DNA of 64,000 nt from Luteimonas sp. MC1750 (GTDB lineage: Bacteria; Pseudomonadota; Gammaproteobacteria; Xanthomonadales; Xanthomonadaceae): contig NZ_CP067113.1 of assembly GCF_016615955.1 (NCBI RefSeq), positions 2,914,001 through 2,978,000 of the forward strand, in the 5' to 3' direction. Shown here one piece after another: positions 47,112-57,178 of the stretch. A model generated the notes under the pieces. The model did not search any database. It worked only from the letters and a program-made list of their open reading frames with translations, and was not told where the DNA came from. Positions within the stretch are counted from its first letter, which is position 1; each line of letters opens with the position of its first letter. The position numbers and the translations under genes were made by a program.

Positions 47112-48243
47112 CGCAGCCGCGTCACCGGCGCCGTCGCAGGCCTACCGCGAGGGCGTTGCCCGCGGCGAGTGGACCGACGATCCCGCGCAGCACGCGCCTC
47201 TGGCCGCGCTCGACCGCGTGCACCACGCGCTGCTGGCCGCGCCCCGGCGCGGCTGGCTGGCGCGCACCCTCGGTGGCGGCAAGGGCCAGACCACTCCGCA
47301 GGGCCTCTACCTCTGGGGCGGCGTGGGCCGCGGCAAGACCTTCATGGTCGACCTGTTCTACGCCGGGCTGCCGCTGCCGGTGGCGAAGCTGGACGCGACC
47401 GGCGGCGACGGCAACGGCAAGCGCCGCACCCACTTCCACCGCTTCATGCGCGTGGTCCACGAGCGCCTGCGCGAACACGCCGGCGAGCGCGACCCGCTGG
47501 CCTCGATCGTGGCCGAATGGCGGCGCTCGCTGCGCCTGCTGGTGCTGGACGAGTTCTTCGTCAGCGACATCGGCGACGCCATGCTGCTGGCGCGCGTGCT
47601 GGAGCGCATGTTCGCCGAGGGCATCGTGCTGGTGACGACCTCCAACATCCAGCCCTCGGGCCTGTACGCCGACGGCCTGCAGCGCGCGCGCTTCCTGCCC
47701 GCGATCACGCTGCTGGAGACGCACTGCCAGGTCCTGGAGATCGTCAGCGACACCGACTACCGGCTGCGCGAGCTGACCCGCTCGCCGGTCTACCAGGCGC
47801 CGCTGGACGCCGGATCCAACGCCTGGCTGGCCTCGCGCTGGCGGGCGCTCGGCGGCGACGACGCGCACCGCGACGGCAGCATCGAGCTCGGCGGCCGCCG
47901 CATCGCCACCCGCGCGCGCTGCCCGGGCATGGCCTGGTTCGATTTCGCCGCGCTGTGCGAAGGCCCGCGCGGCTCGTCCGACTACATCGAGATCGCCACC
48001 GAGTTCCATACCGTGCTGCTGGGTGGAATCCCGTTGATGGATGCGACGCGCGACGACGCCGCGCGCCGCTTCGTCACCTTCATCGACGAGGCCTACGACC
48101 GCAACGTCAAGCTGGTCTGCACCGCCGACGCGCCGCCGCACGCCCTGTACGCGGGCGAGCGGCTGGCCGGCGCCTTCGAACGGACGGCATCCCGCCTGAG
48201 CGAGATGCAGTCCACCGCCTACCTCGCCCGCCCCCACCTGTAG
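47104..48243 (+). CDS. zapE: Cell division protein ZapE (AFG1-type ATPase)
   Basis: ZapE is an ATPase that acts on the Z-ring during late division and under stress. The 379 residues carry Walker A GGVGRGKT (about 70-77), the HFHRFMRVVHERL segment, Walker B RLLVLDEFFVSDIGDA, TTSNIQPSGLYADGLQRARFLPAI, and near the C-terminus VTFIDEAYDRNVKLVCTADA. The GTG start overlaps the preceding hydrolase gene. The stop codon TAG is part of the REP element that begins at 48237. Confidence 0.92.
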   Translation: MADAAASPAPSQAYREGVARGEWTDDPAQHAPLAALDRVHHALLAAPRRGWLARTLGGGKGQTTPQGLYLWGGVGRGKTFMVDLFYAGLPLPVAKLDATGGDGNGKRRTHFHRFMRVVHERLREHAGERDPLASIVAEWRRSLRLLVLDEFFVSDIGDAMLLARVLERMFAEGIVLVTTSNIQPSGLYADGLQRARFLPAITLLETHCQVLEIVSDTDYRLRELTRSPVYQAPLDAGSNAWLASRWRALGGDDAHRDGSIELGGRRIATRARCPGMAWFDFAALCEGPRGSSDYIEIATEFHTVLLGGIPLMDATRDDAARRFVTFIDEAYDRNVKLVCTADAPPHALYAGERLAGAFERTASRLSEMQSTAYLARPHL

Positions 48244-48268
48244 GAGCGGCTGCAGCCGCTCCTACAGG
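48237..48268. repeat. Compact REP palindrome at the zapE stop codon
   Basis: CCTGTAGGAGCGGC and GCCGCTCCTACAGG form a perfect 14-base-pair hairpin with a TGCA loop. It is the core REP without the GCGAT extension. The TAG of its GTAG head is the zapE stop codon (48241-48243). It also lies 12 bases from the end of the convergent hydrolase gene and may serve as a bidirectional end. Confidence 0.85.
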
Positions 48269-48279
48269 GCGCGACCACG

Positions 48280-50226
48280 TCAACGCGCGGCGTTTGCGCT
48301 CATCGTGGCGTTGCGGGCGGCGTCGCGGTACTGCGCGGGATCACGCATGCCCGCGGTGTGGCACTGGCCCGCGGTGTGGCCGCGGTTGGTCGCGCCGGGA
48401 AGCTGGGCATAGGCGCGTTCGACCGTGCCGTCCTCCGGGTCGCCCAGCACCAGGTCGCTGGCGGCGTTGCAGTAGTCGTTGGTGTACCAGTTCGTGGTGC
48501 GGAAGGCGGTGGTGTAGTAGTTCACCTTCGCGCGCGCCGAGGTCGGGATGCCCGCCAGCCAGGCGGAGGCGCCGCTGTAGGTCATGTTGCTGTTCGATCC
48601 GCAGGCCACGCCGAACCAGTTGCCCACGGTGGCCAGGATCCCCGACAGGTTGGTGCCCTGATAGGGCGTGCCCACCGACTGCATCAGCCGCGAACCGGCG
48701 GCGTTGTCCAGTCCGCTCCAGTAGTAGGCGTAGAGGTGCAGCGAAGCCGCGCCGCCCTGGCTGTGGGCGACGGTGCCGAACGAGTTCCATTGCGCGCCGA
48801 AGGTCTTGATGCGCTGGGCGAACTGGTCGTGGCTGCGGTTCTGGTTGGCATCGAGGAAGGTGGCCGAATTGGCGAACTGCGCCTGCGGCCACACGCCGCC
48901 GGAACAGTAGCCATGCACCAGCACCAGCTTGCGTCCGGTGGCGGTGGCGCGCGCATCGGGCGATGCCGGGCGCGGCCCCATGGTCATCAGCTCGTCGATG
49001 GCGGTCGACATGCCGCTACGCTGGAGGCGCAGGCGCGGCGTCGACAGCGGCAGGCGCGCGGCGGTGGCCAGCGGGATGAAGTGGTCGGGATCCTCGATCC
49101 GGAGCGCGCGCAGTTCGAACGGCGCCCCGGCCCCGGAGCGCGCGATCCAGCGCTCGTCGAGACCGAGCGACAGGCCGTCCGGACCGGCTTCGGCCATGCC
49201 GCCGATCCAGGCCACCGGCACCTCGCCGCCCCGGCCGTCGCGGCCCCAGACCTCGGCCAGCACGCGGTAGTGCGATCCGGGCTTCGCGTCAGCAAGCGGC
49301 AGCCGCACCGCCAGCCGGCCGGGTGCCGCGTACGACGCGGTGGCCGCGGCCGTCGCCAGCCGCGGGCCGGCGGCGATCACCGGCAGCGCATGCTCGGCCG
49401 TGCGCACGAAGGGCGTGCCGCTGCGGTCGTGGCCATGCACGATGACCTGCGCGATCCAGGTACCGGCCGCGCCTGGCACGAAGCCGCCGGCCAGGCGGCC
49501 GTCGCCAGCGGCGCCGTCGCCGTGGCGACCGTCGTCGAACATCGGCTGCAGGGACTCGCGGCCGTCGGGCGCCACGATCCGCAGCTGCGCGGAGCGGATA
49601 TGCCCGGCGTCGCGGCCCAGCGCGACAGCGCTGCCGTCGTCGGCGGCCAGCATCGCGACGATGTCCATCCGCTCGCCCACCAGTTGGCGACGGTGCGCCT
49701 GGTGCGAGGCGAGCTCGAGCGCGTCGTCGCCCTTCAGCAGCAGGTAGCCGCGGCGTTCGCCCCCGGGCTGCGCCTGCAGGCGCAGCGTCCAGTCGCCGCG
49801 CACCAGGCCGTCGAGGCGGAGCACGGTGCCGCCCTGGCCATCGTGTTCGCCGCCCAGGCGTGCGTCCTGCGCGTGGCGGGCAAGCGTCGCGCGCGGCAGC
49901 TCCACGCCGGCTGGCGACAGCAGCCGCGGCGACCAGTCCGCCCCGCCGGAAAGCAGCATCGCCTCCAGCCGGCCCTGGTGCACCGGAACGCGCAGCTCGG
50001 CGCGCCCGGACGCATCGAAGGCCACCGGCAGCAGTGCGCTGCGCGAGAGGATCGCGGCGTCCGCCGGATCCGGCGCCCGCATCGCGGCGAACTCCGTGGC
50101 CGGGCCCGCAAGCTGCTTCGGCAGCAGCGGGCCTGCATCGGCCGCGACGGCCGCACCCGTTCCGATCACCATGCCCAGCGACGCACACAGCAGCGTGCGC
50201 ACGACTGCTTTCGTCCGCTTGCCCAT
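48280..50226 (-). CDS. Secreted alpha/beta hydrolase with choice-of-anchor-X-like N-terminal region
   Basis: A 648-residue exported protein with a signal peptide (about 1-29, ending AAVAA). Residues about 60-390 are beta-rich and contain DDGRHGDGAAGDGRLAGGF (about 231-249), typical of choice-of-anchor-X / conditioned-medium-factor-like proteins. From about 430 an alpha/beta hydrolase follows: LVLVHGYCSGG (oxyanion strand) and the nucleophile elbow VAHSQGG with Ser489. A Cys-containing C-terminal part may hold disulfides. A lipase or esterase role is likely but untested. A GGGAGAG ribosome-binding site precedes the ATG. Confidence 0.75.
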   Translation of the reverse strand: MGKRTKAVVRTLLCASLGMVIGTGAAVAADAGPLLPKQLAGPATEFAAMRAPDPADAAILSRSALLPVAFDASGRAELRVPVHQGRLEAMLLSGGADWSPRLLSPAGVELPRATLARHAQDARLGGEHDGQGGTVLRLDGLVRGDWTLRLQAQPGGERRGYLLLKGDDALELASHQAHRRQLVGERMDIVAMLAADDGSAVALGRDAGHIRSAQLRIVAPDGRESLQPMFDDGRHGDGAAGDGRLAGGFVPGAAGTWIAQVIVHGHDRSGTPFVRTAEHALPVIAAGPRLATAAATASYAAPGRLAVRLPLADAKPGSHYRVLAEVWGRDGRGGEVPVAWIGGMAEAGPDGLSLGLDERWIARSGAGAPFELRALRIEDPDHFIPLATAARLPLSTPRLRLQRSGMSTAIDELMTMGPRPASPDARATATGRKLVLVHGYCSGGVWPQAQFANSATFLDANQNRSHDQFAQRIKTFGAQWNSFGTVAHSQGGAASLHLYAYYWSGLDNAAGSRLMQSVGTPYQGTNLSGILATVGNWFGVACGSNSNMTYSGASAWLAGIPTSARAKVNYYTTAFRTTNWYTNDYCNAASDLVLGDPEDGTVERAYAQLPGATNRGHTAGQCHTAGMRDPAQYRDAARNATMSANAAR

Positions 50227-50387
50227 ACCGGCTCTCTCCCGTCGGGTTGTGGGCGGATCCCCATCCGCCGCGCCCCCTTATAGACCAGCCCCGTGAAGGC
50301 CCGTGGCGGCCCGCGCGCCGTGCATTCCGCCCGGCCCCGGCCTGGTGCACGATGGCGGCCACCACCAGCCAACCCGGGGAACTCGCG

Positions 50388-51701
50388 ATGTCCAGGCTCC
50401 TGCTGCTGTCCTGCGCGCTGGCGCTGGGGCTGTCCACCCATCCCGTCCACGCCCAGGCGAGCCAGCGCGCCGAGGTGGCCGACGCCGCCCAGCGGCTGCA
50501 GGACAAGGTGGTCGAGTGGCGCCGCGACCTCCACCAGCACCCCGAGCTCGGCAACCGCGAAACGCGCACCGCGGCGCTGGTTGCCGCACACCTGCGCGCG
50601 CTGGGCCTGGAACCGGAGACCGGCATCGCCACCACCGGCGTCACCGCGGTGCTCAAGGGTGGACGGCCCGGCCCGCGCATCGCGCTGCGCGCCGACATGG
50701 ATGCGCTGCCGGTGACCGAGGCCACCGGCCTGCCGTTCGCCTCCAGGGCCACGGCGACCTTCAACGGCGAGACCGTCGGGGTGATGCACGCCTGCGGCCA
50801 CGACGCCCACACCAGCATCCTGATGGGCGTGGCCGAAGCCCTGGTGGCGATGCGCGACGAGCTTCCCGGGGAGGTGCTGTTCGTCTTCCAGCCAGCCGAA
50901 GAGGGCCCGCCCGACGGCGAGCAGGGCGGCGCGGAGGAAATGCTGGCGCAGGGCATCTTCAAGGCCTTCCGGCCCGACGCGGTGTTCGGCCTGCATGTCT
51001 TCTCGACCCTCAACGCCGGCCAGCTCGGCGTGCGCAGCGGGCCGACGATGGCCGCGTCCGACCGCTTCAACATCGTGGTCCAGGGCCGGCAGACGCATGG
51101 CTCGCGCCCCTGGGGCGGCGTCGATCCGATCGTGGCCGCAGCCGACATCATCGGTACCGCGCAGACCGTGGTCAGCCGCCGCCAGGACATCTCCAGGCTG
51201 CCGGTGGTGCTGAGCTTCGGCGCGATCCGCGGCGGCGTGCGCTTCAACATCATCCCCGACCGGGTCGAGCTGGTCGGGACCATCCGCACGTTCGACGAAG
51301 GCATGCGCGAAGCGGTGTTCGCCGACCTGGCCAACGTGGCGGAAAAGGTCGCCGCCGCGCACGGGGCCACGGTGGTGGCGAAGGTCCCCGACATCGAGGG
51401 CACGCCGGTCACCGCCAACGACCCGGCGCTGACCGCGCGCATGCGCCCCAGCCTGGAAGCGGTGGCCGGCACCGGCAACCTCGTCGACATGCCGCTCAAC
51501 ATGGGCGCCGAGGACTTCTCGTACTACGCCCGCGAAGTGCCGGCGGTGTTCTTCTTCGTCGGCGCGACGCCCGCCGGACAGGACCCGGCGAAGGCCCCCA
51601 GCAACCACTCGCCGCAGTTCTTCCTCGACGAATCCGCTCTCGACCTGGGCCTGCGCGCGATGCTGCAGCTCTCGCTGGACTACCTGCATGGCGGGAGCTG
51701 A
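50388..51701 (+). CDS. Exported M20 amidohydrolase (peptidase M20D type)
   Basis: The 437-residue product has a signal peptide (1-23, ending VHAQA). The M20D amidohydrolase marks are WRRDLHQHPELGNRE, IALRADMDALPV, MHACGHDAHTSILMG (metal His, Asp), FVFQPAEEGPP (Glu pair), GLHVFSTL, and near the end NMGAEDFSYYAREVPAVFFFVG. It should release amino acids from N-acyl or N-aminoacyl compounds in the periplasm, with two metal ions. A GGGGAA ribosome-binding site precedes the ATG. It is divergent from the secreted hydrolase with a 161-base gap. Confidence 0.88.
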   Translation: MSRLLLLSCALALGLSTHPVHAQASQRAEVADAAQRLQDKVVEWRRDLHQHPELGNRETRTAALVAAHLRALGLEPETGIATTGVTAVLKGGRPGPRIALRADMDALPVTEATGLPFASRATATFNGETVGVMHACGHDAHTSILMGVAEALVAMRDELPGEVLFVFQPAEEGPPDGEQGGAEEMLAQGIFKAFRPDAVFGLHVFSTLNAGQLGVRSGPTMAASDRFNIVVQGRQTHGSRPWGGVDPIVAAADIIGTAQTVVSRRQDISRLPVVLSFGAIRGGVRFNIIPDRVELVGTIRTFDEGMREAVFADLANVAEKVAAAHGATVVAKVPDIEGTPVTANDPALTARMRPSLEAVAGTGNLVDMPLNMGAEDFSYYAREVPAVFFFVGATPAGQDPAKAPSNHSPQFFLDESALDLGLRAMLQLSLDYLHGGS

Positions 51702-51717
51702 GGGGGGGCTCGAGAGC

Positions 51718-51878
51718 TTTTTTTGCCACGGATGACGCGGATCACGCGGATTTACGCGGATCAAACCGGAAATCAGAGGTGGCCCGAGGCGGCCCTGGAC
51801 ACCTTTGCTCAACGTCGATGCGTGGGCGCGCCGCGGACCAATCCGTGTAATCCGCGTGATCCGCGTGATCCGTGGCAA
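51718..51878. repeat. Long inverted repeat with tandem CGCGGAT units
   Basis: The arm at 51723-51761 (TTGCCACGGATGACGCGGAT and onward) and the arm at 51841-51878 are reverse complements with few mismatches, separated by about 80 bases. Inside each arm an 8-9-base unit ACGCGGATN recurs three to four times. Seven Ts at 51718-51724 precede the first arm. Related CACGGAT-type elements occur scattered in many environmental bacteria. It fills the gap between the amidohydrolase and queF; no gene is present. Confidence 0.75.
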
Positions 51879-51920
51879 CGCTTCTTCTTCTGATTCCCGG
51901 ACCTGCCGACACCGACGCGC

Positions 51921-51926
51921 GATAAT
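51921..51926 (+). promoter_or_regulatory. Leaderless-type -10 box of queF
   Basis: GATAAT ends six bases before the queF ATG at 51933. A leader riboswitch is therefore ruled out for this promoter. Confidence 0.55.
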
Positions 51927-51932
51927 GGCGGG

Positions 51933-52763
51933 ATGACCAGTGAACTCCCGCTTGGCCGCGAGGTCGCCTATCCGCGTGCCTATGATCCGTCGCTGCTGTT
52001 TCCGATCGCGCGTGCGCAGGGCCGTGCGGCGCTCGGGTTCGGTGGCGGGGGCCTGCCTTTTGCCGGCCATGACCGCTGGCATGCCTATGAGCTGTCGTGG
52101 CTCGACGGTCGCGGACGGCCGTTGGTGGAGACGGCCACTTTGCTGGTGCCGGCGGAGTCGCCGAACCTGGTCGAGTCGAAGTCGCTGAAGCTGTACCTGA
52201 ACTCGCTCAACGGCACCCGCTTCGACAGCCGCGCCGACGTGCAGGCGCGGATCAGCGCGGACCTGTCGGCCGCCGCTGGCGCCCCGGTGGCGGTCGAGTT
52301 CGGCCTGCCGCCCGTGGATGCCGGCGACGGCGCGGCGACGGGCGCGCCGGCCCCGGTGTCGCTCGACGGCCTCGACCTCGCCTGCGACGAGTACGACGCG
52401 CCCAACGCCGCGCTGCTCACCGCCGACGCTGGCGCGCGCGTCGACGAGGTCCTGCACTCGGCGCTGCTGAAGTCGAACTGCCCGGTGACCGGCCAGCCGG
52501 ACTGGGCCAGCATCCGCGTCGCGTATCGCGGCCCGCGCATCGACCGCGCCGGCCTGCTGCGCTACCTCGTCTCCTTCCGCGAGCACGCCGGCTTCCACGA
52601 GCAGTGCGTCGAACAGGTGTTCGTCGACGTGATGGCGCGCTGCCGGCCGGAGGCGCTGTCGGTGGAGGCGCGCTACACGCGCCGCGGGGGGCTCGACATC
52701 AACCCCTGGCGGGCCACGCCCGGCCTTGCGCCCCCGGCCGCCGCGCGCGATCCGCGGCAGTAG
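51933..52763 (+). CDS. queF: NADPH-dependent 7-cyano-7-deazaguanine reductase QueF (long type)
   Basis: QueF reduces the nitrile preQ0 to preQ1 in queuosine synthesis. The 276 residues match the two-half, E. coli-like type. [17 protein letters not shown] (about 76-91) is the substrate/NADPH motif, [14 protein letters not shown] holds the nucleophile Cys183 and the conserved Asp190, and [16 protein letters not shown] carries the substrate His and Glu. The C-terminal tail is Pro/Ala-rich. Confidence 0.95.
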   Translation: MTSELPLGREVAYPRAYDPSLLFPIARAQGRAALGFGGGGLPFAGHDRWHAYELSWLDGRGRPLVETATLLVPAESPNLVESKSLKLYLNSLNGTRFDSRADVQARISADLSAAAGAPVAVEFGLPPVDAGDGAATGAPAPVSLDGLDLACDEYDAPNAALLTADAGARVDEVLHSALLKSNCPVTGQPDWASIRVAYRGPRIDRAGLLRYLVSFREHAGFHEQCVEQVFVDVMARCRPEALSVEARYTRRGGLDINPWRATPGLAPPAAARDPRQ

Positions 52764-52833
52764 GGCCGCTTCGATATTTCCTTAACGGGGCCGGTGTATA
52801 CCTGTCGGCGCTTCGCGCGGCACAGGAGGCCCC

Positions 52834-53250
52834 ATGAGCACACCGCAGAACCCGAAGGATCCCGGCTCGCTGTCGCTGAAGCCTCGCGGCACGACCCCGG
52901 GCAACCAGGACCGGACCGGCAAGCCCGACTTCGGCAACGTCCAGTCCGGCGTCAGCAGCACCGAGCAGGCCGCGTCGTCCCGGCCCGATTTCAGCAATGT
53001 GCAGTCGTCGGTCACCTCGACCGAAGAGGCCGTCGGCGAACGCCAGTACACCGTGCAGCGGGGCGACACGCTCTCGCACATCGCCAAGGCGCACTACGGC
53101 CGGGCCAGCCAGTGGTCGCGCATCTTCGAGGCCAACCGCGACCAGCTGGAGGATCCCGACCGGATCCAGCCCGGCCAGGTGCTCAGGATTCCCGCCGCGA
53201 CCCGCGAGGACGACGGCGGCACCACCAGCCCCCACGGAGACACCCTATGA
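52834..53250 (+). CDS. LysM-domain protein with duplicated N-terminal motif
   Basis: A 138-residue protein without a signal peptide. Residues 30-46 and 50-66 are a tandem repeat with 20-residue spacing ([17 protein letters not shown] and [17 protein letters not shown]). A LysM domain follows at about 71-120 ([44 protein letters not shown]), as in the YgaU/Kbp type. LysM often binds peptidoglycan, but the YgaU type is cytoplasmic and senses potassium. The stop overlaps the next ATG (ATGA). Confidence 0.8.
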   Translation: MSTPQNPKDPGSLSLKPRGTTPGNQDRTGKPDFGNVQSGVSSTEQAASSRPDFSNVQSSVTSTEEAVGERQYTVQRGDTLSHIAKAHYGRASQWSRIFEANRDQLEDPDRIQPGQVLRIPAATREDDGGTTSPHGDTL

Positions 53251-53735
53251 CCCGACACCCGATGCCCGTCGCGCTTGCCGCGGCCCTGCTGGCCACGCTG
53301 GCGCTCGCCGGCTGCAAGAAGGACGAGCCGGCCCCGCCGCCGCCGCCCGTGGCCGCGCCGGCCCCCGCGCCGGCACCGGCGCCCGCCGCCGCGCCCGTGG
53401 TCAGCGTCACCGCGGTCGACCTGGGCAACGCGATCGGTGCCGACAACCGCGTGACCACCCCGGCCACGACCTTCGCCCCCACCGACACCATCTACGCGTC
53501 GGTTGCGACGACCTCGTCCGATCCGGCCTCGCCGCAGCGCGGCCAGCTCACCGCGCGCTGGACCTACGAGGGCGACCAGGCCGTCGACGAGACCAGCCAG
53601 GCGTTCGACTTCACCGGCACCGGCGCCACCGCGTTCAAGATCAGCAAGCCCGACGGCTGGCCGACCGGCAACTACCGGGTCGAGATCCTGCATGACGGCG
53701 GGGTGGTGCAGACCCGCGATTTCGAGGTCCGCTGA
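53247..53735 (+). CDS. Small lipoprotein with Ala/Pro linker
   Basis: The 162-residue product has a lipoprotein signal ending ATLALAGC (Cys22). A Pro/Ala linker of about 28 residues and a compact beta-rich domain follow (about 55-162: [50 protein letters not shown]). The domain looks like a small immunoglobulin-like fold; no family was assigned. It is translationally coupled to the LysM gene, so the two may act together in the envelope. Confidence 0.72.
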   Translation: MTRHPMPVALAAALLATLALAGCKKDEPAPPPPPVAAPAPAPAPAPAAAPVVSVTAVDLGNAIGADNRVTTPATTFAPTDTIYASVATTSSDPASPQRGQLTARWTYEGDQAVDETSQAFDFTGTGATAFKISKPDGWPTGNYRVEILHDGGVVQTRDFEVR

Positions 53736-53751
53736 GGGCGGCGTACTCCAG

Positions 53752-53782
53752 AAGCCCGGCTCCCCAGGGGGCCGGGCTTTTT
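53752..53782 (+). terminator. Rho-independent terminator after the LysM-lipoprotein operon
   Basis: AAGCCCGGC (53752-53760) pairs with GCCGGGCTT (53771-53779), followed by further Ts. It starts 17 bases after the lipoprotein stop. Confidence 0.8.
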
Positions 53783-53786
53783 GCTG

Positions 53787-53861
53787 GTCGCAGCTGTAGC
53801 TGCTCCTGCAGACACGCGGGGTGGCCTCGTCCTGCTCCTGTTGGAGCAGCTACAGCTGCGA
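53787..53861. repeat. Diverged REP doublet
   Basis: Arms TCGCAGCTGTAGCTGCTCCT (53787 on) and its counterpart ending at 53861 are reverse complements. They carry compensating changes (GCGGCT to GCAGCT on one side, AGCCGC to AGCTGC on the other) that keep the stems paired. One head reads GTTGG instead of GTAGG. Located between the terminator at 53752 and the icd promoter. Confidence 0.75.
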
Positions 53862-53971
53862 TCCGCCCTCACCCCGGTGTGGCGACTTTGCCGGCGCTGC
53901 CGCGAAGCGCGACAATGGCGGTCCACATCCGCCGCGCGCCACGGCGCCGCGGCACCCCACGGAGGAACCCG

Positions 53972-55300
<1,329 letters not shown>

Positions 55301-55409
55301 TCCCGCCAGCGGCTGCAGCACGACCGGCGATGCCCGCGACGCGAGTCGCGGGCATCGTCGTTTCCGGCCGGAGATCCCGCGCCCGCTCCATCTGCGCCAC
55401 ACTCGCCGC

Positions 55410-57143
55410 ATGGCGCCATCCCCGAGCGATCCCCTGGTGCAGCGCGCGGCCGCCCTGGTGCTGGACGCGTTCGAGGACTACGACGCCCGTTTCGGCGACC
55501 TGACCCGGCGCGCGCGCCGGCGCTTCATGCGCCGCGAGTGGCGGGGCGCGCAGGCCGACGCCGTGGCGCGCATCGACCTGCAGGACGGCTTCCTGGCCGA
55601 GGCGCTGGGACGCTTCGAGGCCCTGGTCGGCGAGCGCATGCGGTCGCGGCCGTTCTGGGCCGCGGTGTGCGAGGCCTATGCCGCGCTGACCGCGGCCCGG
55701 CACGACGCGGCGATGGCGCGCACGCTGTTCAACTCGATGTCGCGGCGCTTCTTCCTGACCGAGGGCGTGGCGCCCGCGCTGGAGTTCCACGAGCCCGGCA
55801 GCGACGCCGCCGGTGATCCCGACTGCCCGGGCGAACTGCATCCGCTGCCGGCGGGCGCGGATGCGCCGTCACGCTGGCGCGCGGCGCTGGGCGCACGCGG
55901 ATTCCCGCACCGCGACCTGGATGGCGACGCGCGCGCGATCGCCGACGCGATCCAGGCGCGGCTGCCGCCATCGGATCCGGCGGCCGACGCTCCCGGCGGC
56001 CCCGACGTCCAGCTGCTCGACACCGTCTTCTTCCGCGAGCGCCGCGCCTACCTGGTGGGCCGGGTATTCGCCGGCGACGGCCCGCGCCCGCTGGTGGTGG
56101 CGCTGGTGCATGGCGACGACGGCGTGCGCGCCGATGCCGTGCTCACCGAGCGCGCGCAGGTGTCGATGCTGTTCGGCTACGCGCGCAGCTGGTTCATGGC
56201 CGACCTGCGCCGGGTCGGCGACGCGGTGGCCTTCGTGCACGCGCTGCTGCCGGGCAAGCCGGTGTCGGAGCTGTACTCGGTGCTCGGCCGCGGCAAGCAG
56301 GGCAAGACCGAGCGCTACCGCGAGATCCAGCGCCACTTCGCCGCCCACCCGGAGGAGCGGCTGGTGCGTGCCGACGGCGTGCGCGGCATGGTCATGGCGG
56401 TGTTCACCCCGCGCGGGTTGCCGGTGGTGTTCAAGGTCATCCGCGACCGCTTCGCCGAGCCCAAGGACAGCGTGCGCGCCGACATCGAGGCCAAGTACCG
56501 CCTGGTGGCGCGCCGCGACCGCGTCGGCCGGCTGGTGGAGGCGCAGGAATTCCGGCGCCTGCGCTTCCCGCGTGCGGCGTTCGAGCCCGACATGCTGGAT
56601 GAGCTGCTCGAGGGCTGCGCCGACACCGTCAGCGCCGAGGGCGACATGGTGCTGGTGCGCCACTGCTACGTGGAGCGCCGGCTGCGTCCGCTCGACCTCT
56701 ACGCACGGGAATCGCCCGGGGCACAGGCACGCAGCGCCGTGCTCGACTACGGCCAGTCGATCACCGACCTCGCGCGCAGCGGCATCTTTCCAGGCGACCT
56801 GCTGCTGAAGAACTTCGGCGTGTCGCGGCACGGCCGCGCACTGTTCTACGACTTCGACGAACTCTGCCTGCTGGAGGACGTGACCTTCCGCGACCTGCCA
56901 CCGGTGCACGAGGACGACGAGACCCGGCCGCTGGAGGACTGGCTGTACGCGCGCGCCGACCACGTGTTCCCGGCGCTGTTCCCGAGTTTCCTCGGCCTGC
57001 CGCCGGCGCTGCGCGCGGCGCTGCTGGAGGCACATCCGGGGATCTTCGAGGCGGCCTGGTGGCGCCAGGTGCAGGCGCGCCTGCGCGGCGGCGGCTACCT
57101 CGACGTGGCGCCGTATCCCGCATCCGCCCGGCTGAGCGGTTAG
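55410..57143 (+). CDS. aceK: Isocitrate dehydrogenase kinase/phosphatase AceK
   Basis: AceK phosphorylates Icd on its active-site Ser, shutting the TCA branch so that carbon enters the glyoxylate shunt, and can also reverse this. The 577 residues equal the usual length. Family marks are YDARFGDLTRRARRRF, FFLTEGVAPALEF, LFGYARSWFMADL, VVFKVIRDRFAEPK (kinase ATP lysine region), VRHCYVERRL and DLLLKNFGVSRHGRALFYDFDELCLL (catalytic-loop and DFD region). It lies 109 bases after icd. A weak CACACT box sits six bases before the ATG. Confidence 0.95.
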   Translation: MAPSPSDPLVQRAAALVLDAFEDYDARFGDLTRRARRRFMRREWRGAQADAVARIDLQDGFLAEALGRFEALVGERMRSRPFWAAVCEAYAALTAARHDAAMARTLFNSMSRRFFLTEGVAPALEFHEPGSDAAGDPDCPGELHPLPAGADAPSRWRAALGARGFPHRDLDGDARAIADAIQARLPPSDPAADAPGGPDVQLLDTVFFRERRAYLVGRVFAGDGPRPLVVALVHGDDGVRADAVLTERAQVSMLFGYARSWFMADLRRVGDAVAFVHALLPGKPVSELYSVLGRGKQGKTERYREIQRHFAAHPEERLVRADGVRGMVMAVFTPRGLPVVFKVIRDRFAEPKDSVRADIEAKYRLVARRDRVGRLVEAQEFRRLRFPRAAFEPDMLDELLEGCADTVSAEGDMVLVRHCYVERRLRPLDLYARESPGAQARSAVLDYGQSITDLARSGIFPGDLLLKNFGVSRHGRALFYDFDELCLLEDVTFRDLPPVHEDDETRPLEDWLYARADHVFPALFPSFLGLPPALRAALLEAHPGIFEAAWWRQVQARLRGGGYLDVAPYPASARLSG

Positions 57144-57178
57144 GCTTGCGGACTCGACCGCCCGACGGAACCCAGACC

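Noticed and set aside
51718..51724. T-run after the M20 amidohydrolase as a Rho-independent terminator
   Set aside because: The sequence directly before the Ts has only a four-base stem with a two-base loop; the Ts more likely belong to the edge of the inverted repeat.
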